Shown here: positions 46,030-57,946 of the stretch, piece after piece
How positions within the stretch are numbered: position 1 is the stretch's first letter
How the letters are laid out: every line of letters begins with the position of its first letter
Assembly (NCBI GenBank): GCA_047967505.1
Contig: CM106538.1
Reading direction: 5' to 3' (one strand)
Length of the DNA: 64,000 nucleotides
Source of the DNA: Dipteris shenzhenensis
Lineage: Eukaryota > Polypodiophyta > Polypodiopsida > Gleicheniales
Made by a program: the position numbers and the translations under genes
The notes under the pieces: model-generated
Database searches by the model: none
Seen by the model: only the letters and a program-made list of their open reading frames with translations
Told to the model about the DNA's origin: nothing

Positions 46030-46968
46030 CTAGTCCTTCCCGAGCTTGTACAATTGACTTGCAATCAACTTAAAAGGAGCAGCTTGAAGGATCCGCTTGC
46101 GTTTCTCTGTTGGAGTCAGACCTGGAGGAAAGCCACCTGTAGACAAGAGGTGTACTATGTTGGCATACCATGGTGGGAAGCAATCCACCGCAAACAGGCA
46201 TTCATCAAGTAGTGCCGTCACCCTGAACAAGCCCGCATCGGGTAATTCATCGGTGATACCACTGGCTGGTTCCTCGGAATGTAACCTGAACAAGTGGTCT
46301 GCAGGTTGATGTAGTCTCCCAGCCCTCACCACAATGTCAAATCGAATTCTTAAAAAAGAAGAATCCATCTGCTTAACCGGCCACCAAGAGTAGGCTTATT
46401 CAATAAATACTTAAGAGCTTGATGATCAGTGATGATCACAAACTTGTTGCCCAAGAGGTAGTGATGATACTTGGTCATGGCATAAACCATGCCGAGGCCC
46501 TCCCTTTCTATGGTACTGTAATTGCGTTCTGCTCCATTGAGTTGTCGACTGGCAAAGTAGATGGGCAAATCAATCTTGGTATCCTAGTTAGGTTGAGCTA
46601 GTATAGCACCTACTGCCCACCCACTAGCATCCACATGGACATGAAAAATTACATCCCAATCGAGCTGCCTGAGGATGGGTGCCTTCACGAGGCAATGCTT
46701 CAGATCATCAAAGGCTGGTTGTTGCGGGGTGGCCCAAACAAAAGATCGGTCTTGATGTAGGAGTTCTGTCAGTGCAACAGCAATGTCGGCATAGAAACGT
46801 ATGAACCTTTGGTAATATCCTACATGCCCTAAGAAGGACTTCACCTCTTTGGGTGTACGAGGGATAGGCAATGAGATGATCACCTCTACCTTTGCGGGGT
46901 CCGTAGTCATGCCCTAAGCAGAAATAATATGACCAAGGAGAACACCTCGAAGTGCGAGAAAGAAACAT
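46030..46968 (-). pseudogene. Athila/Tat-type RT connection and RNase H
   Basis: 46584-46910: TPKEVKSFLGHVGYYQRFI and FHVHVDASGWAVGAILAQ (RNase H first acid). 46350-46568: YFASRQLNGAERNYSTIERE, FVIITDHQALKYLLNKP. 46030-46368: the linker to integrase, FDIVVRAGRLHQPADHLFRL. One stop and two frameshifts join them. Confidence 0.85.
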
Positions 46969-47038
46969 TTGTCAAGGTTCAAACACAAGCGCACTTCTCT
47001 GCACTTATCAAAGACCCATATCAACTTATGTAGATGAG

Positions 47039-47257
47039 TCATTGAAATGTTGTCGGGGCATTACATAATCCAAAGGGCATCATTCGGTAGGCGTATGTTC
47101 CCCATTGAGTGATAAAGGTAGTCTTGGGCTCATCCTTTTCTTTCACTCGGACTTGGTTGTACCCGCTATATCCATCCATGAATGAGTATAAAGCATGTCC
47201 TGCCACTATCTCCAACACTCTAGGGAAGGGGGAACCTATCACGTCGTGTTGCAGCAT
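47039..47257 (-). pseudogene. Athila/Tat-type reverse transcriptase core, catalytic box deleted
   Basis: YSFMDGYSGYNQVRVKEKDE and TTFITQWGTYAYRMMPFGLC, then NAPTTFQ. The FMDGYSGYNQ form of motif A is typical of the Athila/Tat branch. After TTFQ the sequence passes directly into THLHKLIWVFDKCRE, so about 40 residues including the YxDD/LDDF box are deleted. The related fragment at 53520 still has this part (VFLDDF). Confidence 0.87.
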
Positions 47258-47378
47258 TCAAACTCCTATAGTCAACACATATTCTAAGTTTGCCAGTCTC
47301 TCTTTTGGGTACAATGACAATTCCGCTGACCCAATCAGAGTAATCCACTGGGTAGATTAATCCTGCTTGCTCCATTTT

Positions 47379-47810
47379 CTATATATCTATTTGGACTGCC
47401 TTGCCATAGTTGGGATTCATGCGGTATGGACCTTTAATCACAGGGTTTGCATCCGGATATAAGTCGATGCGATGCTCCATGAAATCAGTGGGCACCCCCT
47501 TTAGATCCTTGTAGGACCAAGCAAAGACATCCACAAATTCTTTAAAAAGGTCGGTGACTGTAGCTAGAAGATAGTCATGTTCCCAGACCCAAGTGGCTAA
47601 CTTCAAATGCCGGGCTTGGTGGTCCTCAGTCCCAATGTTGAGATACCGCCAGTTCCGTGCCTCATCAACACGGGCAATGCATTGGGATGTTGAGGTACTT
47701 GGTTCACCCATTCTCAGTCCTATATGTGCTGGAGTATCTTCAAGGGGAAAGTCCCCCTCCACTTCTCTCAACCAAGATGGGGGGTAAGTAACTCGTGGGT
47801 TCTCGGGCAC
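47379..47810 (-). pseudogene. Athila/Tat-type RT N-terminal region
   Basis: 144 codons ending KAVQIDI and a stop. Contains LLKEFVDVFAWSYKDLKGVP-like text (FKEFVDVFAWSYKDLKGVP) and HRIDLYPDANPVIKGPYRMN, the entry to gypsy RT. In-frame stop separates it from the motif A region at 47257. Confidence 0.83.
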
Positions 47811-47885
47811 TGACTGAGATGTAGAATCAGTAGATGTTGCAGATGTTGTATGCCTTCGACGCCTCAGTGGCTGTTTCAGGATGCC

Positions 47886-48829
47886 CTAGTAAGGTAAGCC
47901 TTCCACCTCATAAGTGGTTTCAGGAAGGTCTTGAACTGAGGGGTGGTCGGCTTCTGATAAGAAAAGGTCAAGCACAATGATATTGGCCATGTCCTCATCT
48001 CCGTATCTGGTATGCACCCTGGGTCCCCCCAAGACCTCAAGCTGTTGGTGGTCATTCTCCTCAAGTTCAGCAAGGTCTATGTCACTTTCTTCTAAATTAC
48101 TATCACCATCAGTTTCTTCTTCATTAGTGTTACTCTCTTCTGTATGACCATCATTGCACTCAGCAGTACCATGGTTGTACACCGTAGTACCATCATTCTA
48201 CTTTGGAGTACCATTGGTGGGTTGTGCAATACCAGCCTCGTATACAGTAGATCCATCATTGTATCCTATAGTACTATCAGCATCATTTTGACCAATGTCC
48301 TCCATGTCGGCCACTGGATGATCCTCAATGTTCACTGCAGTACCATCATTGTCCTCAGTACGATCAGTGGTGTCCACTGTAGTACCCCTAGTGACCATTC
48401 TCTTATACATGTGTGGACTATTGCAAAGTCCAAGGGCATCCTTTCGTAAACTAGTTCAGCTAGACCCTATGCATGTGGTTCTGGGTGGATTTCTGATATG
48501 GCAAGTAGGTGTTCTTCGGGATCTTCTTGTTGGCATAGTTCCACCATGTTGACGGCTAAGGAGCCCAGGGCTCTCATCCAATCCAAAATGACAGCTTCCT
48601 CGTCTTCTTGATCAGCCCAATCCAACAAGTAGGTCAAACTTTCGAATCCTTCCAGGGTTGTCTCCTCATTGATATCTTGGTCACCACCCATGGGCCAGTC
48701 CCCACAAGCCCAATGCTCCTCTTTGGCTCCGGCTTGTTCTTCAAAATCCTCCTCTCCCAGTTCTATTGGTATGTGCCTTGCCGGTCTTGTGACCATATCT
48801 ATTTCGAGGGATGTGGATCCCAGGGGCAA
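47886..48829 (-). pseudogene. acidic linker between protease and RT
   Basis: Two open stretches (48467-48829 and 47886-48182) rich in Glu and Asp (NTNEEETDGDSNLEESDIDL) with no known domain. The stretch 48190-48410 holds several GTACCATCATT-type imperfect repeats. Long acidic spacers are seen in large Athila/Tat pol proteins. Confidence 0.55.
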
Positions 48830-48910
48830 TCAAACTTCATCAGTTGACCAATCCTGAATGGCCTTTGTGGACCGCAACCATGGCCTACCAAGAAGTAGAG
48901 GGTAAGTCTG

Positions 48911-49528
48911 TTAATTTTCGGTCATATCAAGGACAACAAAATTGGAGAGAATAGTTACTCCGCCAATCTTCATGTGAACACCTTTGACTGCACCCATTGG
49001 TTTTACTCTACGTTGATCAGCCATGTGTACTTGAAAGTGAACATCACTTGTCAACTTCAACCCCAGTTTTTGGAGTGTACCTTTCGGCATAATGTTCACA
49101 GCCGCCCCACCATCAAGGAAGACGTCCTTCAGCTCCACTCCATGAATCTCCACGGTGAGCTTGGGACTTTGTTCACAAGTGAGGGCAGCGTAGGCAGAGA
49201 AGTGGTCCGGTGTAGACCCATGTTGAGCCGGTAATGTCTCTAGCATTGGCTCACTCGGAGTAGATCCCTTATGTCGACCTCCTGGGAGGCGGTTAAGAAA
49301 TGTAATGGTTTGATGCTTGATTTGGGGGGATAATAGACAAAGATGTCGTAGAGTGAGGTTGGGCTTAAAACTCATAAGATCTTCAAATAGGGAGTAGTAG
49401 TGGACACTAGCATTAGCCTTCTGCAACCTCATCCTCCTAGCCTTTGGCCGAGGGTCGAAGCTTACACGAGGATGCGGATGTACATCTGAACTGTGAGTCA
49501 TTGTCTCCCGTGGTTTCTCTTCCATCAC
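48911..49528 (-). pseudogene. Athila/Tat-type aspartic protease region
   Basis: 206 codons. TVEIHGVELKDVFLDGGAAV followed by NIMPKGTLQKLGL: the retropepsin LDGGAAVNIM active site, with D-G-G in place of D-S-G, as is common in this branch. The piece ends VVLDMTEN and a stop. Confidence 0.82.
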
Positions 49529-49553
49529 CCCTTTCCCTTTTGCCTGGGTAGGA

Positions 49554-50498
49554 CTAGGTCTTGTGTGTCCCCATCGCCCCTTCTCTGTTGAGTGATGTTG
49601 GGGACAAAGTGGAAGGACCTACTTGTGCCTCATTATCCCGGTGTTGTTCGAGGGTTGTCACTTTTGTTGCTAACCTCACAGTTCTGGACTTGCGGGATGG
49701 AAACTGAGGTGTGCTACCTTCATCTTCAGAACTTGTTTGAAGATCTGTTGTGACACTCTTTACCACCTCCCGATACCTCAAAGGCATAGAGTGCCGAGGA
49801 TGAGGCACTTCCAGAGTTAGTGGTTGACCTTAATGGCTATGTGCCCTTCGAGTTTGTTTTTGAATCACTATCAGAAGCAAGCATGGGTGGTCTATTCATG
49901 GGCGTACTGTGTACCTTGGAGGGGGAGAATGACCTTGGTGGGGGAACACTTGTCGAACTGATTGGTACTGAGGTCTCCGGTGCTGACTCTGAGTCGTCCT
50001 TACATTTGTCACCTTTTCTTTGTGACCGTGTCACAACGCCCAACACTGCACCAATCAAATGGGGGTTGTTGCCCTCCCCCGCCACTACTACATCAACCAT
50101 ATTCACTGGGGATGCGGGTTCCACTCTTCCATTGGGACGATCTCTGGTGTAGTGGTCATTTGTGTTGCACTGTGTACAAGAGGGTCCCTTGAACGGCTGT
50201 GTACAATCATCTTGGTAGTGGCCATACTCGCCACATCTGTAACACATGATGGGTCTTCTAAAGTTTGTACCTCTGCCTGCACCTCCACGTCCACCTCAGA
50301 AACCACCCCTTCGACCACGTTGATAAGGGGGTCCATAGCCACCTCCTGACATATGTGGTTGGTACGGTGCATAGTAAGGCTAAGAATAGAAATAAGGGGA
50401 ACCAATTGAATTGGGCATAGGAGCTTGGAGCAAAGGGGGAGTCGGAAGCAATGGAGGTGGCATGACAGGAGGAGAAGGTAGCTCAGATGCTCGTGCAA
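49554..50498 (-). pseudogene. gag-type zinc-knuckle region
   Basis: 49837-50247 starts MCYRCGEYGHYQDDC, an intact CCHC knuckle, followed by CTQCNTNDHYTRD, whose last Cys is Arg. 50103-50498 is an overlapping Gly/Tyr-like leader in another frame, and 49554-49808 a Ser/Thr-rich piece joining to the protease. Confidence 0.75.
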
Positions 50499-51079
50499 GA
50501 GGGGAAGCAGGAGGTACTCCTACTTGGCCAGAAGTTATGGGTACCGTTCTGTTGACTGCAGCAACTAGAGGTTCCCTCGAGGTATACTCTAGAAGAAGCT
50601 TCCTTAATCCTTTGAGGTACCTACACTCAGAGGCATCATGTCCATGGATACCGTTCTGTTGACTGCAGCAACTAGAGAGACATCTTCACCAAAGCACTTC
50701 CACGTGAGAAGTTTGAGGCATTCCGCAATGCCCTGAACTTATCTCCTTTTAGTGATTGATCTTTTCCTTGTACATCATCACATTGGCACTGCAAGGGGGT
50801 GTTGGAATTATCACCATAATTCATTGCAGTGACCAATGTATGACTAATAAGTGGGTTAGGGACACTTTTCCCTCATTAGAGGTTTTTTTCCTAACCACAG
50901 TTAGGATGCCCAACTACAATTAGTAGGTAGTGGTTGGGTTAGTTAGGGTTTTGTCACTTTAACAAAACCCCAAAGTTTGTATGTTGTTTCTATCTCTTGC
51001 AATAATGACAAACACCTTCATCCACCTTTATTCTATCTTTTAGGCCTGCTTTGATTTCTTCTAACTCCTTCTTGAGTTG

Positions 51080-52387
51080 CTACCATGCGGATGATCCCTC
51101 CTCTCTTGGGAGTTGGGTGGTCGTAGTCATTGATGAGGCAAAACTTAGATGTGACCATTCCATCTTGACAGCTTCTTTTAGGAAGTCTTGAAGTGAGGCA
51201 TGTTCAAGGAGTTTATCAACCAGTCTTATAGCAATGGTAGGGGGTAATGCTTTCAAAAACCATCCCTTCATGACAGCATCATTAGGTGGCACAGACATCT
51301 TTGCTGCCAAGACCCTCATCCTTGTGTACATCTCAGAGATGCTTTCTCTAGGCTTCATGGTGTCAATGGGTAACTCTTGGACAATCATGTGTTCGAATTT
51401 TTCCAACTTGAAAGTGCGTAAGAATTCCTCCCTTAGGTCTATCCATGTCTGGAATTGGTCAAGGGAAAATTGATTGTACCATACATCCGCGGCATCCTCC
51501 AATGATGAGGGGAAGATGTGAAGGAACGCATGCTCATTCTCCACACCTTTAGCTCTACATACTGTGAAGAATTTCCTCACATGAGCTTCCACATCCTCAT
51601 GGAGGTGGCCTTTGAACTTTTGAGTCTTCACGTGGACCTTGTTGAGTAGCTCAAGAAGTCTAACTTTGTCTGCAGGACTAAGAACGGCCATCCCCACCCG
51701 AGAGGCTAGAGAAGATGCAAGAGTTGGAGGGAGTCCCGATGGGGCTGTAATGAGTGTCGGTGCTCCAGAGGAGGAGGCCACACCGACAACACCTCCTGTG
51801 GACGACCACAATGGGGAAGTCACTACTGATGTAGCCATAGAGGAAGTGTACCCAAATGGTAGTGCATACGCGGAGGGTCTCGGTGTTGCAGAGGGAAAGG
51901 GTGAGAACGTAGAAGATGTGGGGGTTAAAGAGGATGGGAGAGAATTTGGGAAAGAGAGGGACGGAGTTGAAGTCATGGATGAGTAGGCAGTAGGGAAGGA
52001 AGGAGGTGCTGGAAAAGGCAGCATCGGTGTGGATGGAAAGGGAGATGAAACCATCATGGCAGGCAAAGGCATTGCCGGAGCAAAAGTACCCCCCAGTGGG
52101 ATAGATGTATAAGAAAGATTAGCTAGGAGCCCGGAGCTATGCATAATAGATGAGGTAGCAGCTTGTCCAGCAGAGGTCAAGGCAGGAGCAGATGGAGTCA
52201 CCACTCCGGCAGAAGAGGTGGTTGATGAAGACATCGTTGCAAGAGGAGGAAAAGGGCTGCCTTGACCTTGATGGGTCCCTGAGGAGCCCTCGTCCTTAGT
52301 ATCCTCTTCTTTCACCTGTTCTCTGCTTTGCACTTCTTCTTCTCCGGAGTCCGCCGGATCTGACCACCAGGGTTCCTGTTGATCCAA
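51080..52387 (-). CDS. Athila/Tat-type gag, open frame
   Basis: 435 codons, intact. N-terminal ~220 residues are acidic then Ser/Thr/Pro-rich; the core at residues 235-410 has LLELLNKVHVKTQKFKGHLH, VWYNQFSLDQFQTWIDLREE and FEHMIVQELPIDTMKP, the retrotransposon gag (PF03732-type) fold. It is the best preserved coding part of the minus-strand element and is cut off from the zinc knuckle by about 600 bp of broken frames (50500-51079). Element C at 39138 has the decayed equivalent. Confidence 0.82.
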   Translation of the reverse strand: MDQQEPWWSDPADSGEEEVQSREQVKEEDTKDEGSSGTHQGQGSPFPPLATMSSSTTSSAGVVTPSAPALTSAGQAATSSIMHSSGLLANLSYTSIPLGGTFAPAMPLPAMMVSSPFPSTPMLPFPAPPSFPTAYSSMTSTPSLSFPNSLPSSLTPTSSTFSPFPSATPRPSAYALPFGYTSSMATSVVTSPLWSSTGGVVGVASSSGAPTLITAPSGLPPTLASSLASRVGMAVLSPADKVRLLELLNKVHVKTQKFKGHLHEDVEAHVRKFFTVCRAKGVENEHAFLHIFPSSLEDAADVWYNQFSLDQFQTWIDLREEFLRTFKLEKFEHMIVQELPIDTMKPRESISEMYTRMRVLAAKMSVPPNDAVMKGWFLKALPPTIAIRLVDKLLEHASLQDFLKEAVKMEWSHLSFASSMTTTTQLPREEGSSAW

Positions 52388-52649
52388 GTCAATGAGAGTG
52401 TCGATGAAGTTATTTGCTCTGGCTACTGCTCCAATGGGCTCACTTTGTGCTCAAGTTGAGGACTTCGCAAACTTACGTTGCACATAATGCTTCTTGTACC
52501 TAGTTTGGTCTGCCGGAAGTCTTTTCTCCACTCTCCTCAAGTACCTCCTAGTTCTCTCACTAGCTCCTTCAAATGTTTCAGAACTACTCAGCATAAGACC
52601 TCTCTCTAGGACCCTAGATCACCACTTCACTTGTGCTACTCAACACCAG

Positions 52650-52671
52650 CAGTGTCCCACCGTGATCACCA
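52650..52671 (-). promoter_or_regulatory. candidate primer binding site of the minus-strand element
   Basis: On the minus strand TGGTGATCACGGTGGGACAC follows the LTR end CAGACA after the spacer GTTTA. Same position and nearly same sequence as at 39116. Confidence 0.65.
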
Positions 52672-52676
52672 TAAAC

Positions 52677-53499
52677 TGTCTGAGGGGAGGGGTTCCTATC
52701 CTTCCGGAGGTGTTACCGGAGGCCAAAGGCTGCTGGCGTGAGAAGCATGAGTGTTGCAATGCTCTAATGCAATGGATCGCACAGAGTGCACCGTGCAGTG
52801 GTGTGCAAGTGCCGTATGCTATATTGCAGTGAACAACGACGTACGAATGCACTATGCTAAATGACAATCACCTGAGAACTCCACAACATAAGCAGAATAA
52901 GAAAATCTCATCATACACTAGTGAACAATCCCCATATCGGGAAGAGACAAGAAAAATGAGAAAGTGACCAAGATGGCCAAAGTACATATCACTGGGACCA
53001 GTGTCTTCAGGTCACAAGTCGCAAGTCACAAGAACACACAGGTCTATCCCCATAGTAGACAGAGGGTACACACAAGTCTCTCTACACTCTCTCCTTAGCG
53101 AGCTCGTAGCTCTAGCCTCTATCTCTCCTCACACTGTCCTCTCTCCCACTCCAGTGCCGGATGCTGATGAATGCTCCCTCCTCTCCCTCCCCTCTCCTTT
53201 CCACCTTAGCCTTCATCCTCATCCCCACCTTGGAGGGCCCCTTCTTCGCTGAGAATCTCCCCCTTTCTTCCCATTGGTCATCCTCTTATGTGTCGACCAG
53301 TGGTTGACATGTGTCGACGCATGGTTGCCTCGGATAGTACTCCTGGATGAACCCGTGTGATCAACTCCTCCTGTCGTGTGGCTGACTTGTGTTGACACAT
53401 GGCCAACATGTGGTCAACACATGTCGTCATGTGGTCAACGCTTGTCGACAGGTGGTCAACGCCTATCGTCATGTGGTCAGGGGTGTTTCTATTGTAACA
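52677..53499 (-). repeat. Athila/Tat-type 5' LTR (minus strand)
   Basis: 823 bp; on the minus strand it starts TGTTACAATAGAAACACCCC and ends CCTCAGACA. Includes a GTTGACCACATG-type repeat cluster (53300-53480). The matching 3' LTR was not found to the left, so the element is truncated near 40745. Confidence 0.85.
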
Positions 53500-53519
53500 G
53501 AGTTTGAGAGCAGGATCAT

Positions 53520-54445
53520 TTAAAGACCACCTTTGTGGCCCAATGGGGGACGTATGCCTACCGGATGATGCCCTTTGGTCTGTACAATGCACCGGCAACA
53601 TCTCAACGCCTTGTCACCAAACTTTTCCAAGAGATATTTTTGGATATTTTTGAGGTATTTTTGGATGATTTCTCGGCTTTCAATGGTAAGACTACCTCTC
53701 ACCTCGACCCCGCTGTACAAATTGATCACATAAATAAGTTGAGATAGGTTTTTGACAAGTGCAGGGAAGCCCGCTTAAATCCAGACAAATGCTTCTTCCT
53801 AGCATTCCGAGGGATTCTTCTCAAACGCATTGTCTCGATTGAGAGACCCAACGAAGGTGGATGTGATACTGACCTTGCCCATGTCCCGCACACCTCAAGA
53901 AGTTAAGCTCTTTTTTGGTCATGTGGGTTATCACAAAAGGTTCATCCAATTCTATGCAAACATAGTGGTGGCACTAACAGAATCGCTCCGCTAGGAATAG
54001 CAGTTCTTTGTTTGGTCCGCACCTCAACATTTGGCATTCGAGAATCTCAAGGACCATCTAGTGAAGGCGCTTATCCTACGGCAACCCAAATGAGATGTCA
54101 TTTTCATATATATGTGGATGCAAGTGGACTGGCCATTGGTGCAATATTGGCCCAGTCAGATGAGGAGCACGATTGCCTGTGTACTTTGCCAGCAAACAAA
54201 TCAATGGAGCAAAACGAAACTATATCGCCAGTGAACACAAGGGCCTGGCATGGTTTATGCCATGACAAAGTACCAGTACTATCTCTTAGGCAGTAAATTT
54301 ATGATCATTACTGATCATTAGGCTCTCAAGTACTTGTTGAACAAACCCACCCTTGGGGGTAGATTGAGCAGATGGATCCTTTCTTTTCAAGAATTCGACT
54401 TTGACATTGTGGTGAAAGTAGACAGATTGCAGGGAGATCATACAC
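53520..54445 (+). pseudogene. Athila/Tat-type RT-RNase H fragment (+)
   Basis: TTFVAQWGTYAYRMMPFGLY, NAPATSQRLVTKLFQEIF, EVFLDDFSAF (catalytic LDDF), then RNase H HIYVDASGLAIGAILAQSD and FMIITDH*ALKYLLNKP with a stop for Gln. Very close to the RT of the minus-strand element but in the opposite orientation and adjoining its LTR, with no LTR of its own. Confidence 0.85.
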
Positions 54446-55369
54446 CATGAAAAAGAGAAGCTGTGAGTTGGCGTTGTTTTCCAACGGGCTGTTTACTCTT
54501 ACTGGAGTTGTGGGTTACTTGGCTATGAGAAATATAGCTATCATGGAGGTTCTGGGCAGAATATCTTGAGTGACGGAAAGCATACAATACAGGAAATAGA
54601 AGAGGCTGAGGCTGTTGCTTGAGATGTCTTCTGTGTGGGCTGGTAGTGGCTGGTTATGAGCTATTGCTTAGTAAAAGCTTGAGGCATAGCTGTGGCATCA
54701 TTTCTGCTGTCTGGAGGACGACAGAAGCTATGAGTATGGAGTACTCTATGAGCAAGAGAAAGATACAGACGCTGGACGTAGTTGTGTCAAAGCAGAGATG
54801 ATCGATGCAATCCGCTAGCCAGTCCCTCTCACTCTTTGGTCACTGACTGCAGTTTTGGGGAGATGTATGGAATGCTAGAGCTCAGTGTTTGAGAAGGAGA
54901 TGCTGTGGAGCAGTTATGATCACGTCAAGAGTTACAAGCTGTTGCTCTTGATGGAGGCTTACGAGTCTTGGCTGTGGGATCTTGATTGTGGGTTGATGTC
55001 TTGAAAAGTCCCAAAGATAACCTTCATGTGGGCTGTGGGTTCGTAGTATTCTGAGGCTGACTGTTCTCTGAGTTGTTGAGGAAAGTTCAGTTCTAACGTC
55101 TAGTTGTCTCGGGTTGTGTAGTCCTTTGGTTCTCTCTGAGTCTGTATGATCTATGTTCAGTCATTTTTTATGGGGGTTTGTCTCGGTGCCTATTACAAAG
55201 ACACATACTCTGGAATCTGGTTCATAAGCTCATCATGTACGAGCCTACATTGCAGCTGATCCCTATGAAGTATCAGCTATCTGACGTGGTGAAGTACATA
55301 ATTCCTGGTTGTCTTTCCTTTTTTTCCTTATCACCGTCCGTTCCTCACCAAATCATTCAGGCTGAGTTT
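54446..55369. other. unassigned intergenic or intronic sequence
   Basis: No coding region or repeat recognised. G/T-rich with scattered GGCTGTGGGTT motifs. The last ~150 bp may belong to LINE-B RT. Confidence 0.4.
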
Positions 55370-56646
55370 GGGTCCTCCCCATTATAGCTAGATGCTGCAT
55401 TTCAGGTCATCACGTATCAGGGAGTACGAGGATTATACTTTTAGGCACAACATACTACCTTGGCTAGCATTGTCCTCCTCTATGGCACTTTCGGTAGGGG
55501 GGACCAGAGACGCTAATATGCACGCACAGAGAGATGGTTTGAGCGACTAGGGCTCCACATGGATAGACTCTCTACCTTCCAGTACAGTATGGACGCTCCG
55601 TTTTCTCCCCTCCTGTCACATGAGGTCAACCAGGTAATCCGTGAGAATCTCTTACAGCTACACATATTCTGGACCTGGTTGGGACCGAGCAAACTCCCAG
55701 TGAAGCTCAGCTTCTACAGAGATCACCGCTGCACATCACAAAGGAGGGTTTAATTGACCCACTAGGATACACGCAAATCCACTTACCCCACTCACTGAGG
55801 ATCTCTATTGTGGGCAGTTCCGGTTCTCTTCACATAGACTTCATATCGAGAGTGGCAGAGCAGAGGGCCTACCCAGGGAGAGGCGCATATGCACATTATG
55901 TGACATGCAGGAGGTTGAGATGGAGAAGCACTTCATCTTCAGGTGCCTTGTTTGCTATGACTTCCTCTTCAAAGATAACTCTAGGGTTTTGTCCCAATTC
56001 CTCTCCTACCCAGACCAGAGATGTTTGGCCGGCTTCATCCATGAGGTAGTCAGGCACTGCGAGAGGATACTTCGATCAGACTTCTTCAATCACAGAGACA
56101 GGAGTAGACTTCTTCCGGTGAAGATCCCTCTCAAAGCTCTATTATGGAGTTATTCCTGCAGGATCACATGGACCCCCACGAGACGAGGCCTCGACATGAT
56201 TGTGACCCAGAGCCAGTGACCCGACAACTCAGATAGAGGCTTGACGCACAGATTACACTTGGGGATATCCCCTCTCTGTTCAGAGTCGGAGCCCGCCGGC
56301 CGATAGGGGTCACTGTGGTCCTTGTTAGGCACAGAGCTATGGCTAGGAGACATCACCGGGCCGCACCTGTGAGCAGCCGACAACACTCTATCGCCGATTT
56401 CATGCCTCCATTGCCTCATCCACCTTGATGTCCTGATGATGATTGATATGTAGTCGACCACTAATATGACTATGTTGTACTTAGTACTATCATTTTGAAT
56501 TTTTGCATTCTGCATTGGTGTGGATGCTCATTTAGTAGCTCCACCCTCACAGCCCGTTTTGTACCAGGTTTTTCACAGTCTCATAGACCCATCGGTCTTT
56601 CGTAAAATTTAATAAACTTTCTTTCTTTCTTTCTTTCTTTCTTTCT
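55370..56646 (+). mobile_element. LINE-B copy, C-terminal RT part and 3' end
   Basis: Pieces in several frames: MDRLSTFQYSMDAPFSPLL, LLQLHIFWTWLGPSKLPVKL, VEMEKHFIFRCLVCY (Cys/His cluster), then the 3' UTR with GTAGCTCCACCCTCACAGCC and TTTTTCACAGTCTCATAGAC, ending in (CTTT)n at 56617-56645. It defines the 3' end of the family. Multiple stops. Confidence 0.85.
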
Positions 56647-56649
56647 ACA

Positions 56650-57946
56650 TCCTCCCCTTCCCCCCACTTCACTATAGCCATCATGACTCCTCCTCCTTCG
56701 ATGCTATTTTTAGAATCCCTCTCTATTTTTAGCCAAGCTGCTTTTTGCCTCCCTTTTGATTGCACCAGCTCCATATTGCGCCATCACTTTTGGTTGCACC
56801 AGCCCCATGCCATGCCATCACGTCCATCACCCTCCCTTTATCATTTCTCTCCTTTGTTCTCCTCCCATCGCCTTCATCCCTTTCCCTTCCACCCTACCCC
56901 GTGCTATCTCCTAGCCCCCTTGAATCGCCCCCCTTCTCTCCCCTGTCCCCTCCTCCCCTCCATTGCACTCTACCCTGCCCCTCCTCCCCTCTCCACACAT
57001 GAAGTTGGAGAGGGAAAAAGAGACCGACGCTCAAGCGCAACATTGGAGAGCACAACTACAACAGGAGGAGGTAACCTGCCAGATGGAGATAGAGGCACAA
57101 AAGGTGCAATATGCCATTGAGTGGCAACAATTGCAACCTACAATAGAGGACATGCTTCACGGCCATACAGAAGAGCAAGCTAAGCTGCAAACTCTTCTCC
57201 AAGCACAACATGACTCTCTATTGAGCTTACATGCTACATCTGAGCAGATGGTGGTTGATTTGGAGTCTCAGCTTGAGGCCTGCCGTCTGGACATTTGAAA
57301 GCGACACTTGGCTTTGGAGCATACATATTCCAGCCCATCTACTTTCCCTACAGGCTGATCTTGCTATTTAAAATCCAAATACCATTGCTACAAGGGGAAG
57401 TATGAAGAGCTGCGGAACGTCATGGATAGAACTGAGGAAGAGGATGATACCGTATCTGGAGTCTCTGCAGCTCCTCATGCATGTGTTTTCATGTCATATG
57501 CTCTTGTTTGCTATGCCACTTGGCTTTGTTCAGTTCTCTACACAGGTATTTGTTATACAATTGGCTTGGTTCAGTTATCGCAGAGGTTTTTGTTATACGG
57601 TTGGCTTGGTCTAGCTCTCAGCCCGAGGTTTTTGTTATACAATTCAATTGGTTCATAACTCAGTGGATAGGGGTTTTGTTGTGCACATATGACTTGGTTC
57701 ATTCTCTGCTAAGATGCTAGTTCAAATTTTTGCTTCACCTGTGAAGCTTTTATATATAAGACTGAGTTCTTTTATAGCACTTTCTTTTAAATTTATCTTT
57801 CCCAAGCTATCACTTATAGGGAAAAATATATTTTATTACTTTTTCTTCATGATCCCTTAACATACACAATATCAGATGCACACCTCAACATAGACTATCA
57901 TCATGTTCTATTCCACAGAGACATTGAATGATAGTGGCAAGGGACA
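56650..57946 (+). pseudogene. CT-rich leader, coiled-coil ORF and 3' region of a Tat-type element
   Basis: 56660-57000 is CT-rich. The open frame to 57298, taken from the Met at 57000 (MKLEREKETDAQAQHWRAQL), is about 99 codons with heptad-like Leu/Gln/Glu spacing and is predicted by eye to be a coiled coil; it contains LQTLLQAQHDSLLSLHATSE. A shifted piece at 57390-57450 (KYEELRNVMDRTEEED) matches 28820-28870. The 500 bp after is non-coding with a tandem repeat, and the purine run AGTGGCAAGGGACA abuts the LTR at 57947. Confidence 0.5.
57545..57712. repeat. tandem repeat, 40-44-bp unit
   Basis: Three clear copies and one weak copy of a unit with GGTTTTTGTTATACAATTGG and CTTGGTTCAG. Confidence 0.85.

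Noticed and set aside
53500-53530. extension of the minus-strand LTR past 53499
   Set aside because: A weak AATGAT similarity to sequence before other LTRs is explained by chance; TG start and spacing fit 53499.
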